Below, one piece after another: positions 58,946 through 64,000 of a DNA stretch of 64,000 nucleotides. Each line of letters begins with the position of its first letter. Position 1 is the first letter of the stretch. The translations under genes were made by a program, and so were the position numbers. Where the stretch lies: NCBI GenBank assembly GCA_015698045.1, contig BLAL01000054.1, positions 62,001-126,000 on the forward strand, written 5' to 3'. This DNA comes from Rhizophagus clarus. Lineage: Eukaryota; Glomeromycota; Glomeromycetes; Glomerales; Glomeraceae. The notes beneath the pieces are model-generated. The model saw only the letters and a list, made by a program, of their open reading frames with translations, was not told where the DNA came from and did not search any database.

Positions 58946-59579
58946 ATTTTTGATTTTATCAATGAATCAGCTTTAGAATTAAATCTAGGATAACATAAAA
59001 TCTGATATGCAAAATAAGCTTGCATTTGCGGCCTGTGAGCACACTCGGACACTTTGGTCCTCGGTGCTCTTGGCCTTTTTTAAAGTCAAGCAATATAGCA
59101 TACTTTTTTGTTATATTATTTGAGATTAAAAATCAGCCAGCGCTTTAACAAAGATGGTGTTCTTCTTTATCTTGTAAACAAAAAATTTGGGCAAGATGGG
59201 TATGTTAACAGGATTTGAGCCCAGCTTGATCTTAACTCTGAATTCGATATTAGATTTCGATATGTTTCCTGAGGTTGCAAACGAATTTGGATCTCAAAAA
59301 GATTACATAAATTTCGTATATCGGGAAATAAGCCAGGAAAGGCTTACACTAAATATACCTATACGAAAATCTGACCCCAGAACCCCCATTTTGTTCTATA
59401 TAACGGTGGTATTAGTTGGTGTTGATGTTGAAGCAATATTTCGTGAAGGAGTTGATATTGTATGTGGTGATGATGTAGACAAACCAGCAATATCTGGTGA
59501 AGGAACATTTGGTTTTGATGGTTTCTTACAAGCCATTATTATTTTAAAATTATTTTTATTTTTTATTATAATTTTTTAA

Positions 59580-60337
59580 AAAAGAAAAAAAGGCGATTTT
59601 TTTGTATGGAACAAGGAAATTGGACCACTATTTATATTTATTTCTTTACTATCAAATTAGACTTTTAATAATTAACGATCACAAACATTTGTATAAAATT
59701 AGACTTTCAATAGGCGTGATCAAATTAGACTTAAACTTTCGCATCAAATTAGACTTTTAATTAATTAAACATATTATATTAAACATATCAAATTAGACTT
59801 TCAATCATTAGCCATTAATGATCAGATTAGACTTAAACTTTCGCATCAAACTAGACTTTCAATTAATTGAACAGTTAAATCGTATTGAGTGCGTGGTATG
59901 GTATATATTTTATTTTTTAAATTTTGGTTTTCGTTTAATTTTCTATTCAACTTCTTACGTCTAATTTTTCGTATTCAAATTTGTCTATTTTGTTAATTAT
60001 ACCATCAATATCATTTTAAAACGGAATATAATCACAATATCACTAAAAATTCGACATCACTAAAAATTTGATATTAATAAAAAAACCAAAATATCACTAA
60101 AAATTCGACATCACTAAAAATTTGATATTAATAAAAAAACCAAAATATCACTAAAAATTCGACATCACTAAAAATTTGATATTAATAAAAAACCACAATA
60201 TCACTAAAAATTCAACATCACTAAAAATTTGATATTAATAAAAAATCACTATTAATTAAATATAACAAAGTATATTATAACTTTATTTAACGTAAAAATC
60301 ATATTACAACTTTATCGTATCTGACTTTTATCAAAAA
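59580..60337. promoter_or_regulatory. Divergent promoter region of the CACTA element with two repeat families
   Basis: This lies between the accessory gene (minus) and the tnp2 gene (plus). At about 59650-59870, ATCAAATTAGACTTTCAAT-like words recur eight or so times. At about 60030-60245, AATATCACTAAAAATTCGAC followed by ATCACTAAAAATTTGATATT is repeated four times in tandem (unit ~53 bp). CACTA elements often carry iterated binding sites for their own proteins near promoters and ends; that role is inferred here. Confidence 0.6.
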
Positions 60338-63300
60338 ATGAAAAAAGGGGGAAGAAAACGCATTGCTGCTAATATCATAGACGAATATAATAATCCTAGT
60401 TCATCGACCTCTGAACAAACATCTACTGAATTTACGATCAGAAAATCAAGAGAGAAGGTTCTGTGCTTTTGCAGCCATTGTAATGGGAAAATGGTCGATC
60501 CGCATACGAAGGAGGAACATGAGCAAACGAATGAGCAAATGACTTCTTTGGAACCATTAAATTGTGATAAGGCTCCAACGTCTCAAGAGTTAGTAGAACT
60601 GATTGATTCGACAATATCGTTAGCAGAACCACAAGATACAACAATATCTATTGATACACATTCTGATAATGATACGTATGAAGAACAGAAATATATATTT
60701 CTTCCACGCAAAAAAAGGGCAAAACCAGGCACATTTCGTCGTATCACTGAAGTTGAGCTAGTCGCTGAAGATTCCTCTTATAATGTGCCAGCTGAATATG
60801 ACACGGATGATATCTACACTAATGAATCTTCAACACAAGAAGCTTCTCCTAATGATGAAGATAACGATTTTTCAAATAATTTTGAGAATTACTCTCATCC
60901 TATATTCGACATACCGGATATTTTAGACACACCAGATATTTCAGAATTACCAACAGATAAATTAATTAAAGGGATTTTGATATGGATTATGAAGTTCAGG
61001 TCGAGTCATAACATACCAAATACTGCAATTGAAGAATTAATACAATTTATTAAAATAATATTGAAAGTATGTAAAAATATCAATTACGAATCATTCCCAA
61101 ATTCATTGTACATGCTAAGAAAAAAGTTAGGACTTTTCGATCGATTTACGCAGTTTGCAGCCTGCCAAAAATGCCACAAATTATACAAAAAAGAGGAGAT
61201 AATATCAAAAGATAATAATACCATTATGAAATGCAGCCATGTCGAATTTCCAAATTCGGCTACAAAGAGATTAAAACAATGTTGTACTCCTTTAGGGAAG
61301 AAAATTTCTTTAAATAATAGTATATCAATTGTTCCTGAATTAATTTATCTGGTCTCGAGTATACAACAGCAGTTTTCTAGTATGTTCAAGCGGCCAGGAT
61401 TTGAAAAATTACTGCGGCATTGGACACGTCGTTCAATAATTGACAATATTCTATCAGATATTTATGATGGCCAAATATGGAAAAATCTTAAAGAATCGTC
61501 TGAACAAGAGTCAAATAACTTTTTCTGACCAAACAAGGCTGATGCTCATCTAGGATTAATGATGAATTTGGATTAGTTCCAGCCTTACGAAGGAACGATT
61601 TACAGTACAGGTGTAATATACACAGTAATATGCAATCTACCTCAGGATGTTTGATTTAAGCCCAAAAATGTGCTTATACTCAGCATATTATCAGGACCTG
61701 ATGAGGTTAAATTGCATAAAGTTAATCATTATCTTTCGCCAATAATAACGGAATTAGAGTCACTTTGGGAAGGCGTGAATCTTAATCGCACTAATGAATG
61801 TCCAAATGGCAAAGATATTCGAGCAGCATTAATAATTGCTTCGTGCGATATTCCTGGAAATCGAAAATTATGCGGGCATATCTCTGCCCTCGCATCATAT
61901 CATCGATGCGAAAAAAGGGCCAATAATCGCAATTTTGGTGGCATGGCAGATATGAGCGACTGGTTTATCATAAAAGATCCAGTAAAGCATCGACAAAAGG
62001 CTTTGAAATGGCAATGATGCAAATCTAACGCAGAAAGAAAGAGATTCGTTAAGGTGAATGGTGTAAGGTAGTCTAAAATATTAAGACTCTCGTATTTTGA
62101 TCTGATTCAGTTTGTTGTTATAGATCCGATGCACTGCCTTTTTCTAGGAATCGCAAAATGGATAACAAAACAAATGTGGATCGATGAAAATGTATTAACA
62201 GAAAAAGTTCTTCAATCAATTCAAAAGAAAATGAGCGAATTTAAGCTACCATCAGATTTGAGACGAATTCCTGGTAAAATCCATTGCGGTGAAGGTTTTT
62301 CTAACTTTACCGCTGACCAATGGCGCAACTTTTTCCTAATATACGCCACTGTTGTGTTATGGAATCATCTTCTGAATAAAGATCACAAAATTCTTACGTA
62401 TTTCATAAGAGTTTGTACGATTTTGGTTAGACGAATTGTGAAGATTAACGATATGAAAAAGTCCATGAACTTTTAGTAAAGATAATTAAATTGATCGAAG
62501 AGCATTATGGCGAAGGAAAAATAACGCCAAACCTCCACCTATCATTACATCTATGTGGGTGCTCTTACGATTACGGACCCCTGTATTCATTCTGGCACTT
62601 TAGCTTTGAACGAATGAATAGTGTATTAGGTAATTCAAATTTAAATTTATTTGCTGTGTCGATTTTTCAAATTATATTATTCCATTAAGCAAAGATTAAT
62701 AATAAAATATTTATTAGGATCGTTGCCTAATAGCCACCGCCAAATTGAACCTGAACTAATGCGTCGATTGATGACTGAAACACAAATAAACGATATTATC
62801 AGCTCAAGTTCAGAAGTAATCGGCATCAAATTACTCAATAAACGACCTTCTATCAGTTCTCTTTCCAAATTTCCAACAAATGAAATGTATCAATTTTTGA
62901 TGAATTCCAGAAATATATTGGAATCACCAATTACTGGTTGCGAGGAATTTCTGGGTATATTTTTAGCATCGCGATCTGAAGATATTCGTCTTGATAAACA
63001 AATCTATGATTTACTTATTGAATATTATAAGGATACATATGTAGATTCTATATTCAGAAAACCGTTTACGGAAAATTTACCCAATTTGACGATCATTATC
63101 AACAAAGCGAATCGATATGGAAGATGTCAAATCGGTGCAGAAATTTTTGGATCTACTGCTGCAACACGACATATTAAGAGCTCATTTGTCTTAGCTAAAT
63201 TTATTAATCATGATGGGAATAGCGTTGATACTTACCCAGGTCAAATCCAATTTTTTTCGAACATAGCGTTCATTTATCCTCCCATAATATGACTAAGAAT

Positions 63301-64000
63301 GGTGCCGCAAATAAGCAATTGCGGAATAATTGCGATTTACAGTATTGCAGAACATTGCGGATTTTTAAACCTAAATATCCGCAATTCCGCAATCCGCAAT
63401 TGTCCGCAATTCCGCAAATATTCCGCAATTCCACAAAGTACCGCAATTCAATTGCGGAATAATTGCAGAATTGCGGCACATTTGCGGAATTGCGATACAT
63501 TTGCGGAATTGCAATTTCGCTAAAGCAATCCAAAAAAATGTTGTGAAATGTTTTTTTTAATTAAAATATACTTTGAAAAAACGTTTCGCAACGTTTTTTC
63601 TTTAAATTAATTAAAAAATGTTGCGAAACGTTTTTTTTTAATTAAATATACTTTGAAAAAACGTTTCGCAACGTTTTTTCTTTAAATTAATTAAAAAAAT
63701 GTTGCGAAATGCTTTTTATTAATTAAAATACTTTGAAAAAACGTTTCGCAACGTTTTTTCTTTAAATTAATTAAAAAAACGTTACGTAAACGTTTTTTTT
63801 ATTAAATCGGTTTGGTAAACTGCCAAAACCGATCAGGTGAATTGCGGAATTGCGGTTCACTAACCGCAATTCAACTCCAAAATCCGCAATATTGCGGATT
63901 TGATAAATCAATTGCGGCACCATCCTTAGTGACACACAAATTGGCTTACATCAAATGGTACAAACTGGCAAATTTGACATCCCGATTCCATTTCAGTATT
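60338..64000 (+). pseudogene. CACTA tnp2-type transposase, nonsense codons, MITE-split, runs off window
   Basis: The frame opens at 60338 (MKKGGRKRIAANIIDEYNNP) with a zinc-like CFCSHCNGK region and an acidic stretch, then CQKCHKLYKKEE. The catalytic part has SGPDEVKLHKVNHYLSPIIT, IPGNRKLCGHISALASYHRC, DPMHCLFLGIAKWITKQMW and LHLSLHLCGCSYDYGPLYSF, the tnp2 (Transposase_21) order. Stops at 61526, 61574, 61652, 62015 and 62069 are each one transition from Arg or Trp codons. One frameshift lies near 62460. An intron 62630-62717 splices VLG to SLPNSHRQIEPELM. After the MITE (63294-63928) the protein resumes as HKLAYIKWYKLANLTSRFHF. Tnp2 proteins cut CACTA ends. The 3' end is outside. Confidence 0.85.
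63294..63928. mobile_element. hAT-like MITE family 2, copy C, inside the transposase gene
   Basis: The ends are TAAGAATGGTGCCGCAAA and the inverse of TAAGGATGGTGCCGCAAT, in reverse orientation relative to copy A and with the same AACGTTGCGAAACG hairpin array in the middle. The flanks share TGAC but not a full 8-bp duplication, so the target site has mutated or lost bases. Coding sequence for the tnp2 C-terminus stops and resumes exactly at its edges. Confidence 0.88.

Larger units (their letters stand above)
45361..59401. mobile_element. Polinton/Maverick transposon, 14,041 bp, with Gag-protease module
   Basis: It is bounded by 1005-bp inverted repeats (45361-46365 and 58397-59401) whose outermost bases are ATATAGAACAAAATGGGG, and by the direct duplication AACGG (45356-45360 and 59402-59406). 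Polintons make 5-6 bp duplications. It encodes a retroviral-type integrase and a family-B DNA polymerase with C2H2 and HNH-like zinc modules, the Polinton hallmarks. I could not find the usual major capsid, packaging ATPase or Ulp1-like protease. A small helical ORF, a coiled-coil protein, a Gag with CCHC knuckle and a retropepsin-like protease fill that place. The element is probably immobile now, since the polymerase and integrase carry stops and the coiled-coil gene is split by a MITE. Confidence 0.9.
58397..59401 (-). repeat. Polinton right terminal inverted repeat
   Basis: It is the inverted partner of 45361-46365. Besides the Cys-rich ORF it contains a 72-codon frame from 59187 (MGKMGMLTGFEPSLILTLNS) that runs out through the element end, present also in the left repeat. 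Long terminal repeats that carry coding sequence are uncommon in Polintons as I know them. Confidence 0.92.
43167..59533 (-). pseudogene. CACTA accessory protein gene, split by the Polinton
   Basis: Translation starts at 59533 (MACKKPSKPNVPSPDIAG), reaches TPTNTTV at the Polinton edge, and resumes on the far side (45355 downward) in the same frame with SSTSRNIATL and a 16-residue repeat of TPTNTTPRNIATPRAS type. Later exons give a coiled coil (KQKIDNLQDCIRRVEEKNSL, CEENKTLQEELQQLKQL), KSPDEVAASAARV, then DEMKNLLKGQIPEEYRLDYG, RRVKAAIKLYERNDANIK and an acidic end at 43167. Stops (for example TGA at 45179-45181, TAA after SLSQT, TAG after NELN) are all one transition from Arg or Gln codons. The function is unknown; the position suggests a DNA-binding second protein like TnpA. 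Exon borders are approximate. Confidence 0.6.
42712..64000. mobile_element. CACTA (EnSpm)-type transposon, left end and most of body
   Basis: The left end begins CACTAGTCAAAAAAGGACAA and is followed for about 280 bp by scattered GTCGAATA / TATTCGAC words in both orientations, like CACTA subterminal repeats. Inside are two head-to-head genes: a minus-strand accessory gene (43167-59533) and a plus-strand tnp2 transposase (60338 onward). The right end is beyond the window, so its inverted terminus and target duplication could not be checked. Without the 14-kb Polinton the visible part would be about 7.2 kb. The assignment rests on the tnp2 gene, the CACTA terminus and gene layout. Confidence 0.6.

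Noticed and set aside
59187..59579. 130-codon frame treated as one gene
   Set aside because: It crosses the Polinton end at 59401. The second half is antisense to the start of the CACTA accessory gene.

Overview
The window is AT-rich eukaryotic nuclear DNA. Its genes carry many short introns (mostly 50-100 nt) with GTAAG-type donors and T-rich TAG acceptors. Fungal housekeeping genes sit beside dense, nested DNA transposons, Polinton/Maverick sequence and long A/T tracts. This combination, together with Gag-like and coiled-coil protein families that I associate with Rhizophagus, suggests an arbuscular mycorrhizal fungus (Glomeromycotina, Rhizophagus irregularis-like). That assignment is inference. 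I saw no rRNA, tRNA or CRISPR array.

Layout. (1) 1-16.8 kb is a transposon graveyard. A Tc1/mariner element is broken by a MITE and by an ORF1-only retroposon with a 12-bp target duplication. A second Tc1-type terminal-repeat pair encloses a purine tract and a remarkable tandem array of about ten ~120-bp units, each a ~41-nt exon-like segment between splice signals. Several MITEs follow, two of them with perfect 8-bp duplications (hAT-like), plus an Hsp70-tail fragment. (2) 16.8-41.1 kb is a compact block of apparently intact host genes: a SLY41/TPT-type transporter, a large coiled-coil protein, NPR2 (GATOR1/SEACIT), a SAMHD1-like HD phosphohydrolase, exocyst Sec3, AP-2 sigma and a DIP2-family protein. 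NPR2/SAMHD1-like and Sec3/AP-2 sigma are divergent pairs with short shared promoters. (3) 41.7-42.4 kb holds small MITEs. (4) 42.7 kb to the window end is read as one CACTA-type transposon: a 5'-CACTA terminus, a minus-strand accessory gene and a plus-strand tnp2 transposase gene, head to head. The accessory gene is split by a 14,041-bp Polinton/Maverick (45361-59401, 1005-bp terminal inverted repeats, 5-bp duplication AACGG). The Polinton in turn carries a 1573-bp hAT-like MITE (8-bp duplication CTAGTAGG). A related MITE splits the tnp2 gene.

The Polinton is the most interesting object. It has the expected integrase and family-B DNA polymerase. I could recognise no Polinton capsid, packaging ATPase or Ulp1-type protease genes. 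Instead it carries a retroelement-style Gag (CCHC zinc knuckle) followed in the -1 frame by a retropepsin-like aspartic protease, and then in a further -1 frame by a C2H2 finger ORF. Each junction has a nine-A run with a textbook slippery heptamer. The Gag and protease frames are intact, while the polymerase frame has nine nonsense codons and no frameshift, each explicable by one C:G to T:A transition. The same nonsense pattern marks the integrase and both CACTA genes but not the host genes, pointing to a deamination or RIP-like process acting on transposons.
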